NCBI RefSeq assembly: GCF_026339995.1
Contig: NZ_JAPEPT010000001.1
Span: 1,438,501 to 1,502,500, forward strand
Direction of reading: 5' to 3'
Source: Streptomyces sp. NBC_01481
Lineage (GTDB): Bacteria > Actinomycetota > Actinomycetes > Streptomycetales > Streptomycetaceae
Length of the DNA stretch: 64,000 bases
This document shows positions 17,178-25,525 of this stretch, in pieces; position 1 is the stretch's first letter, and each line of letters begins with the position of its first letter. The notes beneath the pieces are model-generated. The model was not told the origin of the DNA and did not search any database. It saw only the letters and a program-made list of their open reading frames with translations. The position numbers were made by a program, and so were the translations under genes.

Positions 17178-18206
17178 GTGGCGTCCCACAGACGGCCCTC
17201 ACAGCCCGGTCTCACTCACACTGCCCGGGGCACCGTCCTGTCAGCGGCGGCGGCGACCGCCGCCGCGGCTCTCGGCGCCGCTCCGGCGAGCGCCGAACCG
17301 CAGGACACGACGGAGGCCACCCGCACCCGGGTCGACCGGCTCTACCAGGAGGCCGAGCAGGCCACCGAGCAGTTCAACAAGGCCGGCGAACGGGTGGAGC
17401 GGCTGCGCGACCAGGTGGCGCAGGCGCAGGACAGCGTGGCCCGCGGCCAGGAGCGCATCAACCGGATGCGGGGAGCGCTCGGTTCGGTGGCGGGCGCTCA
17501 GTACCGCTCGGGCGGCATGGACCCCGCACTCGCCCTGCTGCTCTCCGAGGACCCGGACAGCTACCTCGACAAGGCCGAGACCCTGGACCGCATCGGCGCG
17601 CTCCAGACGACCGCCCTGCACGATCTCCAGCGGGCGCAGCGACGGCTCGGCCAGGAGCGCGCGGAGGCCACCCGCGACCTTGCCGAGCTGGAGCGCAGCC
17701 GGGTGGCTGTCGCCCGCCACAAACGCACCGTCGAGCGCAAACTCACCGAGGCGCAGCGGCTGCTGAACTCCCTGCCCTCCGCGGACCGCGCCGGCTACGG
17801 CCGGGCCTCGCGCTCCGGCCGCGACGCGATGCCCGAGCTCTCAGGCCTCGCGCCCGCGTCCGCGCGGGCGGCCGCCGCGGTGATGGCGGCCCGCAGCGCG
17901 GTGGGCCGCCCGTATGTGTGGGGCGCCAACGGGCCCTCGGGTTTTGACTGTTCGGGCCTGACCCAGTGGTCGTACGCCCAGGCGGGAGTCGCCCTGCCGC
18001 GCACCTCGCAGGCGCAGCGGTACGCGGGCCGACAGGTCTCGCTGTCCGAGGCCCGGCCCGGCGACCTCGTCGCATACCGCAGTGACGCGAGTCATATCGG
18101 GATGTACATGGGCAACGGCCAGGTCGTCCACGCGCCCTATCCCGGGGCGCCGGTGCGCTACGACCCGGTCGGCATGATGCCCGTCTCGTCGGTCACCCGC
18201 GTCTGA
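17178..18206 (+). CDS. Secreted NlpC/P60 peptidoglycan hydrolase (paralogue)
   Basis: 342-aa paralogue of the preceding gene, with the same order: signal peptide (about 1-35), coiled coil (about 40-200, richer in Arg than Lys) and C-terminal NlpC/P60 domain. Catalytic Cys is in GFDCSGLTQW and His in DASHIGMYMG. The GTG at 17178 has a strong ribosome site (GGAAGGGAG). No riboswitch was recognised in its 197-bp upstream gap, so the pair seems to be regulated differently after a tandem duplication. Confidence 0.9.
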   Translation: MASHRRPSQPGLTHTARGTVLSAAAATAAAALGAAPASAEPQDTTEATRTRVDRLYQEAEQATEQFNKAGERVERLRDQVAQAQDSVARGQERINRMRGALGSVAGAQYRSGGMDPALALLLSEDPDSYLDKAETLDRIGALQTTALHDLQRAQRRLGQERAEATRDLAELERSRVAVARHKRTVERKLTEAQRLLNSLPSADRAGYGRASRSGRDAMPELSGLAPASARAAAAVMAARSAVGRPYVWGANGPSGFDCSGLTQWSYAQAGVALPRTSQAQRYAGRQVSLSEARPGDLVAYRSDASHIGMYMGNGQVVHAPYPGAPVRYDPVGMMPVSSVTRV

Positions 18207-18235
18207 GGCCCCGTTCCGTTCGGCGCCGCGTTCCG

Positions 18236-18241
18236 TACGAT
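18236..18241 (+). promoter_or_regulatory. -10 element for leaderless metallopeptidase mRNA
   Basis: TACGAT ends 7 nt before the GTG at 18249. There is no Shine-Dalgarno sequence, so transcription and translation probably start at the same base. Confidence 0.55.
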
Positions 18242-18248
18242 CGGCACT

Positions 18249-19481
18249 GTGGCAGGTCAGGGGCGCGCACGGCGCCGGGCGATACGGCACGCGGCGGGTC
18301 TTGTACTCGCCGCGGCCCTGCTGGCGTCCGGCTGCGTGGCCCCCGAGGCGCCGGACACCACCGTGCGCGACATCCAGCGCACGCTCGAAGAGCGCGCCGC
18401 CGCCGTCGTCGGCCATGACGAGAGCGCCTATCTGGAGGCCGTGGACCCCGCTGCGGGGTCGCTGCGGACGGTGGAGCGACGGGAGTTCCGCAATCTCGCC
18501 GATGTGCCGCTGAGCTCCTGGGAGTACCGGCTGGGGGATGTGAAGCGGCAGGGCACACGGGCGGTCGCGCAGGCCGAACTGCGCTACCGCATAGCCGGTT
18601 ACGACACGGCTCCGGTGACCGCGGCCCGCACTCTGGAGCTCACCCGGCACGACGGCCGCTGGTACGTGACGGCCGACCGCGCAGACAAGGGCGGTGGCCG
18701 CCAGCTCTGGGAGCAGGGCGAGGTCCAGGTGGCGCGCGGCAGGCGGAGCCTGGTCCTCGCCGTCGGCCAGGACGCCAAGCGGCTGCGCGCGGTCGCCGCG
18801 ACCGCGGACCGGGCCGTACCGGCCGTCTCGGCAGCCTGGCCGTCCCCCTGGGCCCGGCGCGTCGTCGTCCTGGTCCCCGCATCGCTGGACGCCATGGGAG
18901 AGCTGCTGGGCGCGCCCGCGGCCGGGTACCGGGGGATAGCGGCGGTCACCACGGGCGAGACCGGGGCGGCGGGGACGGCGCCCGCGGACCGGGTGATCGT
19001 CAACCCCGAGGCGTACTCGGTGCTCGGCGACTACGGCCAGGGCGTCGTGCTCACCCATGAGACCACCCATGTCGCCACCCGCGCGTACACCTCGGCGGCC
19101 ACCCCGATGTGGCTCTCGGAAGGCTTCGCGGACTGGGTCGCGTACCGCGGCACGGGCAGCTCCACCGGCCAGATCGCCCCCGAACTCCAGCGCGCGGTCC
19201 GGCGCGGCGACCTGCCGCCCGTGCTGCCCGCCGACGCGGACTTCGCCTTCGGCGGCGACGGGGACACGCTGGCGCGGGCGTACGAGGGCGGCTGGCTGGC
19301 GTGCGAACTGATCGCGGAGCGCTGGGGCGAGCGGAAACTGACCGCCTTCTACCGGGCAGTCGGCAGTGGCAAGCACCGGGCGAGCGCGGTCGAGAAGGCC
19401 ATGGCGGACGTGCTGGGGACGTCGCCCGCGGACTTCACGGTGCGCTGGCGGGATTATCTGCGGGAACGGCTGGACGCCTGA
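18249..19481 (+). CDS. Lipoprotein with HExxH zinc metallopeptidase domain
   Basis: 410-aa secreted lipoprotein (lipobox LLASGC at about residue 31). The C-terminal half carries a gluzincin-type metallopeptidase motif, THETTHVATRAY (HExxH variant HETTH, about residue 270), with a downstream Glu in WLSEGFADWVAY as the third zinc ligand. The N-terminal half (about 35-180) looks like a SnoaL/NTF2-type accessory domain. The GTG start fits the leaderless -10 spacing. Substrate unknown. It is convergent with the GT87 gene (32 bp between stops). Confidence 0.85.
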   Translation: MAGQGRARRRAIRHAAGLVLAAALLASGCVAPEAPDTTVRDIQRTLEERAAAVVGHDESAYLEAVDPAAGSLRTVERREFRNLADVPLSSWEYRLGDVKRQGTRAVAQAELRYRIAGYDTAPVTAARTLELTRHDGRWYVTADRADKGGGRQLWEQGEVQVARGRRSLVLAVGQDAKRLRAVAATADRAVPAVSAAWPSPWARRVVVLVPASLDAMGELLGAPAAGYRGIAAVTTGETGAAGTAPADRVIVNPEAYSVLGDYGQGVVLTHETTHVATRAYTSAATPMWLSEGFADWVAYRGTGSSTGQIAPELQRAVRRGDLPPVLPADADFAFGGDGDTLARAYEGGWLACELIAERWGERKLTAFYRAVGSGKHRASAVEKAMADVLGTSPADFTVRWRDYLRERLDA

Positions 19482-19513
19482 GCCTGGCCCCCAGTTGTCA
19501 TCCGGGTGGGGAG

Positions 19514-20785
19514 TCAGGAGGCCATCAGCGCGTTGTCGCGGGTCGACTGGGCGGGAAGCAGCTTGCGGCGGCGCGGCTCGGTGACCGTCTGGCGCCACAG
19601 CCGCAGGCAGGCCGTCAGCGTCGCCGCGACCAGCAGTCCGTTGCGTACGGCCAGCAGCGCCACGCCCAGCGGGTCGCTCGCCACCACATGCGCGAACCAG
19701 ACGGGGAACTCCAGCAGCGTGACACCCGCCGCCGCCAGCACCAGCCAGGCGGGCAGCCCCATCCGGCTGCGCCGGAAGACCAGCGCGACGGCGGCCAGAC
19801 CGACCAGCCAGAGCAGGTACTGGGGGCTGATCACCCGGCTTGTCGTGGTGAACAGCAGTACGGCGGTGAAGGCCGCGTCGCACGGGGTGCTCGGCGCGAA
19901 CTTCTTCGCGCGCAGCCGCCACAGCAGCAGCCAGGCGAACGCGATGGCGGTGAGCGTGATCGCGAGCGCGGAGACCAGCGAGACGTGGGGGCCGATGAAC
20001 TCCACCGAGCCGTAGTTCAGCAGCACCTGACCGTCCCAGCCGTGGTGCCGGGCCACATGGAAGGCCAGTGCGCCCAGAGACTCGATCTCCGTGCCGCGCT
20101 CGCGCTGGAAGGTGAGGAAGGCAAGCGCGCCGGGCATCGCCGAGACGAACAGCAGCATCAGGGCGGCCGCCGTGCCCGCCGCGGTGGCCCAGGAGCGGCT
20201 CGTCGCCCGGCCGCGCGGGGTGCCCGCGAGCACCAGCAGCGGCCAGACCTTCAGCAGCGCACCGAAGGCCGCCAGCGCGCCCAGGCTGCGTGGATGGCGT
20301 ACCCCGGCCAGGAGGGCGACCACGGCGACGGCCGTGACCATCAGGTCGTAGCGGGCGTACGCGGTGGGGCCGAGCAGCGCCACACCGGCCACCCAGACCC
20401 AGCTGCCGCGCTGGGACTTGCCCGGCCGCCCGCCGGCGTACAGCAGCAGGGAGAGGACCAGCGCGTCGCAGAGCAGGGCGAGGACGAAGAAGGCGGTGGC
20501 ATAGCCGAGGAAGGGCAGCACGGCGGGGGAGAGGACCGCGAGCGCGGCGGCGGGCGGGTACTGCCAGGTGACGTCGTCCATGGGGAAGATGCCGGTCTTC
20601 AGGACCTCGTACCAGCCCTGGTAGATCCCCGAGACATCGGTGGTGACATCGGGGCCCGGGAAGGCGACGACCTTGAGGACGCAGAGCATCAGCGCGGTCC
20701 TGGTGAGGATCCACACCGCGAGGGGAAGGCGCCTGCCGCCACCGCTCGCGCTGTCGCTCCCGCTGGCGACGCCGGCCATGAGCAC
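19514..20785 (-). CDS. GT87-family membrane mannosyltransferase-like protein
   Basis: 423-aa polytopic protein with about 10 helices. The N-terminal loop has Asp residues (GPDVTTDVSGIYQGW, then DDVTWQYPP) as in GT-C glycosyltransferases of the GT87/DUF2029 family, which use polyprenyl-phosphate mannose outside the membrane (PimE belongs here). The start is a GTG at 20785 or an ATG at 20779. It is divergent from a PimB-like GT4 gene (94 bp gap), suggesting a shared role in mannosylated envelope lipids or glycans. Exact acceptor unknown. Confidence 0.82.
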   Translation of the reverse strand: MLMAGVASGSDSASGGGRRLPLAVWILTRTALMLCVLKVVAFPGPDVTTDVSGIYQGWYEVLKTGIFPMDDVTWQYPPAAALAVLSPAVLPFLGYATAFFVLALLCDALVLSLLLYAGGRPGKSQRGSWVWVAGVALLGPTAYARYDLMVTAVAVVALLAGVRHPRSLGALAAFGALLKVWPLLVLAGTPRGRATSRSWATAAGTAAALMLLFVSAMPGALAFLTFQRERGTEIESLGALAFHVARHHGWDGQVLLNYGSVEFIGPHVSLVSALAITLTAIAFAWLLLWRLRAKKFAPSTPCDAAFTAVLLFTTTSRVISPQYLLWLVGLAAVALVFRRSRMGLPAWLVLAAAGVTLLEFPVWFAHVVASDPLGVALLAVRNGLLVAATLTACLRLWRQTVTEPRRRKLLPAQSTRDNALMAS

Positions 20786-20865
20786 CCCATCCCATTCGTG
20801 CCGTTTTATGGGTGCCTATGATGCCGGGCGAGGCGGCTCGGGAGCGGTGAGGCAGGGCCGTTCGG

Positions 20866-20871
20866 TACTGT
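20866..20871 (+). promoter_or_regulatory. -10 element for the GT4 gene
   Basis: TACTGT ends 8 nt before the ATG at 20880, and no ribosome site is present, consistent with a leaderless or nearly leaderless transcript. Confidence 0.5.
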
Positions 20872-20879
20872 CGGCGGCG

Positions 20880-22022
20880 ATGCACAAGACCTTGATCGTG
20901 ACCAACGACTTCCCGCCCAGGCCCGGCGGCATCCAGGCGTTCCTGCACAACATGGCGCTGCGTCTGGACCCGGAACAGCTCGTCGTCTACGCCTCCACCT
21001 GGAAGCGCGGGCGCGAGGGCCACGAGGCGACCGCGGCCTTCGACGCCGAGCAGCCCTTCACGGTCGTACGCGACCGTACGACCATGCTGCTTCCGACTCC
21101 GCGCGTCACCCGAAAGGCGACCCGGCTGCTGCGCGAGCACGGCTGTCAGTCGGTGTGGTTCGGGGCGGCCGCCCCGCTCGGGCTGATGGCTCCGGCTCTG
21201 CGCAAGGCGGGCGCGCGGCGGCTGGTGGCCACCACGCACGGCCACGAGGCGGGCTGGGCGCAACTGCCCGCGTCCCGGCAGTTGCTGCGCCGCATCGGCG
21301 AAGGCACGGACACGATCACCTATCTGGGTGAGTACACCCGCTCACGCATCGCCGCGGCGCTGACGCCCGAGGCGGCCGGACGCATGGTCCAACTCCCGCC
21401 CGGCGTCGACGAGAAGACCTTCCACCCCGGCTCCGGCGGCGACGTGGTCCGCGCCCGGCTCGGGCTGAGCAGCCGTCCGGTCGTGGTGTGCGTCTCGCGG
21501 CTGGTGCCGCGCAAGGGGCAGGACACCCTGATCCGCGCGATGCCCGCCATCCTGGCGAAGGTGCCGAACGCCGTGCTGCTGATCGTGGGCGGTGGCCCGT
21601 ACGAGAACGAGCTGAGGGGTCTCGCGGCCGAGACCGGGGTCGAGGGTTCCGTGCGCTTCACCGGCGCCGTCCCCTGGGCGGAACTGCCGGCGCACTTCGG
21701 CGCGGGCGACGTCTTCGCCATGCCCTGCCGCACCCGCCGGGGCGGCCTCGATGTCGAGGGCCTCGGAATCGTGTATCTGGAGGCGTCGGCGACCGGTCTT
21801 CCGGTGGTCGCGGGCGACTCGGGCGGCGCCCCCGACGCCGTACTCGACGGAGAGACGGGCTGGGTCGTCCGCGGCGGCTCGGCCGAGGAGTCGGCCGAGA
21901 GGATCGTGGCGCTGCTCGAAGATCCCGAGCTGCGGCGGCGGATGGGGGAGCGCGGCCGGGCGTGGGTCGAGGAGAAGTGGCGCTGGGACCTGCTGGCGGA
22001 GAAGCTGCGGACGCTTCTGTAA
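20880..22022 (+). CDS. GT4 glycosyltransferase, PimB'-like (GDP-mannose dependent)
   Basis: 380-aa GT-B retaining glycosyltransferase. The N-terminus has TNDFPPRPGGIQAFL, the hallmark of PimB'/MgtA enzymes that mannosylate phosphatidylinositol mannosides. The donor-binding C-terminal half has SRLVPRKGQDTLI, the VEGLGIVYLEASA acidic block and DSGGAPDAV. It acts on the cytoplasmic face of the membrane. The divergent partner is a GT87 protein. I name it PimB'-like by motif; the acceptor lipid is inferred. Confidence 0.87.
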   Translation: MHKTLIVTNDFPPRPGGIQAFLHNMALRLDPEQLVVYASTWKRGREGHEATAAFDAEQPFTVVRDRTTMLLPTPRVTRKATRLLREHGCQSVWFGAAAPLGLMAPALRKAGARRLVATTHGHEAGWAQLPASRQLLRRIGEGTDTITYLGEYTRSRIAAALTPEAAGRMVQLPPGVDEKTFHPGSGGDVVRARLGLSSRPVVVCVSRLVPRKGQDTLIRAMPAILAKVPNAVLLIVGGGPYENELRGLAAETGVEGSVRFTGAVPWAELPAHFGAGDVFAMPCRTRRGGLDVEGLGIVYLEASATGLPVVAGDSGGAPDAVLDGETGWVVRGGSAEESAERIVALLEDPELRRRMGERGRAWVEEKWRWDLLAEKLRTLL

Positions 22023-22044
22023 GGCAGGAAGCGGGCCAACGGCG

Positions 22045-22092
22045 CGGGTCCCCGGCCCGAGCGGATGCAATCCGTTCGTCGCCGAGGACCCG
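22045..22092. terminator. Composite hairpin between convergent genes
   Basis: An outer CGGGTCC/GGACCCG stem (22045-22051 with 22086-22092) encloses an inner CGAGCGGAT/ATCCGTTCG stem (22058-22066 with 22070-22078, one G-T wobble). It sits in the gap between the convergent GT4 and acyl-CoA ligase genes and could terminate both. Confidence 0.65.
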
Positions 22093-22119
22093 AGAGACCG
22101 AGCGGACCCGAGAGACCGG

Positions 22120-23916
22120 TCAGGCGCGGTAGATCGCCTCGATCTCGTCGGCGAAGTCCTTCGCCACCACATTGCGCTTCAGCTTCAGCGACGGCGTGAT
22201 GTGGCCCGCCTCCTCGGTGAACTGGGAGGGGAGAATGCGGAATTTCCGCACCGATTCCGCCTTGGACACGGCCGCGTTGCCGTCGTCGACCGCCCGCTGG
22301 ACCTCCGCCAGCAGATCGGCGTCCTGGAGCAGCGACGCCGCCGTCGAATCGGCGGGCTTGCCGTGGTCCGAGGCCCAACGCCCCAGGAAATCCTCGTCGA
22401 TGGTGACCAGCGCGCCCACGAAGGGCCGCCCGTCGCCCACGACCATGCACTCCGCGACCAGTGCGTGCGCGCGGATGCGGTCCTCGATCACGGCGGGAGC
22501 GACGTTCTTGCCGCCCGCGGTGACCAGGATCTCCTTCTTGCGGCCGGTGATCGCGAGGTAGCCGTCCTCGTCCAGGGTGCCGATGTCGCCGGTGTGGAAC
22601 CAGCCGTCGGTCAGCGCCTCCGCGGTCGCCGCCTCGTTGTTCCAGTAGCCCTTGAAGACGTGCTCGCCGTGCAGCAGGATCTCGCCGTCGTCCGCGATCC
22701 GCACCACCGAGCCCGGCAGCGGCTGTCCCACCGTGCCGATCTTCTGGCGGTCCCACGGGCTGAACGCGGTCGCCGCACACGACTCGGTCAGGCCGTATCC
22801 CTCCAGGACCGTGAAGCCGATGCCGCGGTAGAAGTGGCCGAGGCGCTCGCCCAGCGGTGCTCCGCCGGAGATCGCGTACTCGCAGCGTCCGCCGAGGACC
22901 GCACGCAGCTTGCTGTAGACGAGCCGGTCGAAGACCTTGTGCTTGAACTTGAGACCGATCGAGGGGCCCTCGGGAGTGGCCAGTGCACGGCTGTAGGTGA
23001 TGGCCGTGTCCGCTGCCTTGTCGAAGATCTTGCCCTTGCCGTCCGCCCGGGCCTTGGCCCGCGCCGAGTTGTAGACCTTCTCGAAGACGCGCGGCACGCC
23101 GAGGAGCAACGTCGGCCGGAAGGAGGCCAGTTCGTCGGTGAGGTTCTTGATGTCCGACACACAGCCGAGCTTGATGGGCGCCATCACGGCCGCGACTTCG
23201 ACCATGCGGCCGAAGACGTGCGCGGCCGGGAGGAAGAGCAGCACCGAGCTCTCGCCCGTACGGAACAGGGGCCTCAGGCGCTCGACCAGGTTGCCGCACT
23301 CCGCGAAGAAGCTGCGGTGGGTGAGCACACAGCCCTTGGGGCGGCCGGTGGTGCCCGAGGTGTAGACGATCGTCGCCGGGTCGTCCGCCTTGGCGCTCGC
23401 GCTGCGCTCGTCGACCGTCTCGTCGCCGACCTCGGCGCCCGCGGCGGTCAGTTCCTCGATCGCGCCCTTCTCGATCTGCCAGATGTGCCGCAGGCCGGGC
23501 AGCCGGTCGCGTACGGACTCGACGGCGGCGGCGTGCGCGTCGCTCTCGACGACCACCGCGACCGCACCCGAGTCACCGAGGATCCACTGGACCTGCTCGG
23601 CCGAGCTGGTCTCGTACACCGGGACGGTGACGGCGCCCGCGCTCCAGATCGCGAAGTCCAGCTGCACCCACTCGTAGCGGGTGGGGGACATCAGGGCGAC
23701 CCGCTCACCGGGCCGTACGCCGGCGGCGATCAGCCCCTTGGCGGCGGCCCGTACCTCGGCGAGGAACTGGGTGGCGGTGACGTCCGTCCAGACGCCTGCC
23801 ACCTTTCTGCCCATCACCGCGACATCGGGGTGCATTGCGGCATTGCGGCGGATGAGATCCGTCAGATTGCCGTCTGAGGGGACCTCGTACAGGGCCGGAA
23901 GGCTGAACTCGCGCAA
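22120..23916 (-). CDS. Long-chain fatty-acyl-CoA ligase (FadD15-like)
   Basis: 598-aa ANL-superfamily enzyme that activates fatty acids with ATP and CoA. The AMP-binding P-loop YTSGTTGRPKGCVLTH is at about residue 187, the adenylate site GYGLTES at about 393, the WFHTGDIG hinge at about 465, and GRKKEILVTAGGKNVAP near 485. It resembles the long-chain FadD15/Faa group. It begins with a TTG at 23916 preceded by GAGGAG at good spacing. Monocistronic by layout. Confidence 0.92.
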   Translation of the reverse strand: MREFSLPALYEVPSDGNLTDLIRRNAAMHPDVAVMGRKVAGVWTDVTATQFLAEVRAAAKGLIAAGVRPGERVALMSPTRYEWVQLDFAIWSAGAVTVPVYETSSAEQVQWILGDSGAVAVVVESDAHAAAVESVRDRLPGLRHIWQIEKGAIEELTAAGAEVGDETVDERSASAKADDPATIVYTSGTTGRPKGCVLTHRSFFAECGNLVERLRPLFRTGESSVLLFLPAAHVFGRMVEVAAVMAPIKLGCVSDIKNLTDELASFRPTLLLGVPRVFEKVYNSARAKARADGKGKIFDKAADTAITYSRALATPEGPSIGLKFKHKVFDRLVYSKLRAVLGGRCEYAISGGAPLGERLGHFYRGIGFTVLEGYGLTESCAATAFSPWDRQKIGTVGQPLPGSVVRIADDGEILLHGEHVFKGYWNNEAATAEALTDGWFHTGDIGTLDEDGYLAITGRKKEILVTAGGKNVAPAVIEDRIRAHALVAECMVVGDGRPFVGALVTIDEDFLGRWASDHGKPADSTAASLLQDADLLAEVQRAVDDGNAAVSKAESVRKFRILPSQFTEEAGHITPSLKLKRNVVAKDFADEIEAIYRA

Positions 23917-24195
23917 GACTGCTGCTCCTCATCGGGCTCCGGCGCCACGGCTCTGTGTGATGCACCGGCTGCGGTCCAAGATCGGGCAGGTGCTCATTGG
24001 GGGTGAGCACGACTGGACTGCCCGGACGTTACCCACCAGTACTCGGTTCCGGATAGGGGGTTCCGGCCAGATGTTCCCTGCGTCACACGCGTATGGCATC
24101 GCTTATGGCATCGCTCCGCGAGCGTAGTCCACACCTGTCGTGACTCGGAAGAACGGCCTGCCCGCCCCCACTACCCAGCCGTCACAGGGCCGTCC
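23917..24195. other. Divergent intergenic region with short tandem repeat
   Basis: A 292-bp gap between the acyl-CoA ligase and phosphoesterase genes. It contains a 12-bp direct repeat TATGGCATCGCT twice in tandem (24092-24115). No ORF with coding character or RNA motif was recognised. The promoter of the phosphoesterase lies at its right end. Confidence 0.4.
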
Positions 24196-24201
24196 TAGGG
24201 T
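24196..24201 (+). promoter_or_regulatory. -10 element for leaderless phosphoesterase mRNA
   Basis: TAGGGT ends 7 nt before the ATG at 24209, and no ribosome site is present. The spacing picks 24209 over in-frame alternatives at 24140 and 24218. Confidence 0.6.
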
Positions 24202-24208
24202 GATCGTC

Positions 24209-24985
24209 ATGCGAGGCATGCGAGTCAACGTGGTGAGTGACGTGCACGGCAACGCCAAGGATCTCGCCCGGGCGGGGGACGGCGCGGATGCCCTCGTCTG
24301 CCTCGGTGACCTCGTGCTCTTCCTCGATTACGCCGACCACTCGCGCGGCATCTTCCCCGACCTCTTCGGCGTCGAGAACGCCGATCTGATCGTGGAACTG
24401 CGTACCGCCCGCCGCTTCGACGAGGCCCGCGACCTGGGCCGCAGGCTCTGGGGCGAACTGCGGCAGGACCGGGACAGCGCCATCGAGTCGGCCGTACGAC
24501 GCCAGTACGCCGAGTTGTTCGCGGCCTTCCCCACCCCGACGTACGCCACCTACGGCAATGTCGACATTCCTGCCCTCTGGCCGGAGTACGCGCGCCCGGG
24601 CACCACCGTCCTGGACGGAGAGCGCGTCGAGATCGGCGGCCGGACCTTCGGCTTCGTGGGCGGCGGACTGCGCACCCCGATGCGCACCCCCTACGAGATC
24701 TCCGACGAGGAGTACGCGGCCAAGATCGAGGCGATCGGCGAGGTCGACGTGCTCTGCTCGCACATCCCGCCGGAGGTACCCGAGCTCACCTACGACACGG
24801 TCGCGCGCCGCTTCGAACGCGGCAGCCACGCGCTGCTCGACGCGATCCGCCGCACCCGCCCCCGGTACGCGCTTTTCGGCCACATCCACCAGCCGCTCGT
24901 CGACCGGATGCGCATCGGCGCCACGGAATGCGTCAACGTCGGGCATTTCGCCTCCACCGGCCGGCCGTGGGCACTGGAGTGGTGA
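24209..24985 (+). CDS. Calcineurin-like metallophosphoesterase
   Basis: 258-aa metal-dependent phosphoesterase. The motif series is DVHGN (about residue 11), GDLV (about 32), GNVD (about 120), a mid-region His (CSHIPPEV) and the C-terminal GHIHQP (about 228), which together supply the dinuclear metal site. Substrate unknown. The start is fixed by the leaderless -10 spacing. The next gene (SRPBCC) begins 90 bp later with its own ribosome site. Confidence 0.87.
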   Translation: MRGMRVNVVSDVHGNAKDLARAGDGADALVCLGDLVLFLDYADHSRGIFPDLFGVENADLIVELRTARRFDEARDLGRRLWGELRQDRDSAIESAVRRQYAELFAAFPTPTYATYGNVDIPALWPEYARPGTTVLDGERVEIGGRTFGFVGGGLRTPMRTPYEISDEEYAAKIEAIGEVDVLCSHIPPEVPELTYDTVARRFERGSHALLDAIRRTRPRYALFGHIHQPLVDRMRIGATECVNVGHFASTGRPWALEW

Positions 24986-25075
24986 GACCGGGCCCCGCGC
25001 CGGTGACCAGTCCGGTCGCGGTAGCCTGCACACCACACCACCCCCGGTCGTACCGCACTGTGAGGAGCCGCAGCG

Positions 25076-25525
25076 ATGGCGGAACACACCAGCTCGAGCA
25101 TCACGATCGAGGCGGCGCCGGCCGACGTGATGGGCGTGATCTCCGACTTCGCCCGCTACCCGGAGTGGACGGGTGAGGTGAAGGAGGCCGAGGTGCTCGC
25201 CACCGACGCCAAGGGCCGCGCCGAGCAGGTCCGCCTCGTGCTGGACGCCGGAGCGATCAAGGACGACCACACCCTCGCGTACACCTGGAACGGCGACCAC
25301 GAGGTCAGCTGGACGCTGGTCAAGTCCCAGATGCTGCGCGCCATCGACGGCTCGTACACCCTGGCCGCGGTCGGCGGCGGTGACCGTACCGAGGTCACCT
25401 ACCAGCTGACCGTCGACGTCAAGATCCCCATGCTCGGCATGATCAAGCGCAAGGCCGAGAAGGTCATCATCGACCGCGCCCTGGCCGGTCTGAAGAAGCG
25501 CGTCGAGAGCGGTCCCACCGCCTGA
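25076..25525 (+). CDS. SRPBCC (START-like) small-molecule-binding protein
   Basis: 149-aa SRPBCC/polyketide-cyclase-fold protein. It starts ITIEAAPADVMGVISDFARYPEWTGEVKEAEV, the usual first strand and helix of the fold, and ends in a long amphipathic helix. Such proteins bind lipids or other hydrophobic ligands (family knowledge). The ATG follows GTGAGGAGCC. Its TGA overlaps the ATG of the ArsA-like ATPase by one base, so the two are translationally coupled and probably functionally linked. Confidence 0.85.
   Translation: MAEHTSSSITIEAAPADVMGVISDFARYPEWTGEVKEAEVLATDAKGRAEQVRLVLDAGAIKDDHTLAYTWNGDHEVSWTLVKSQMLRAIDGSYTLAAVGGGDRTEVTYQLTVDVKIPMLGMIKRKAEKVIIDRALAGLKKRVESGPTA

Noticed and set aside
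17841..21263. 1140-codon minus-strand open frame spanning several genes
   Set aside because: It crosses an NlpC/P60 gene, a metallopeptidase gene, the GT87 gene in the wrong frame and a promoter gap. No domain is recognisable, so it is a shadow of real genes.
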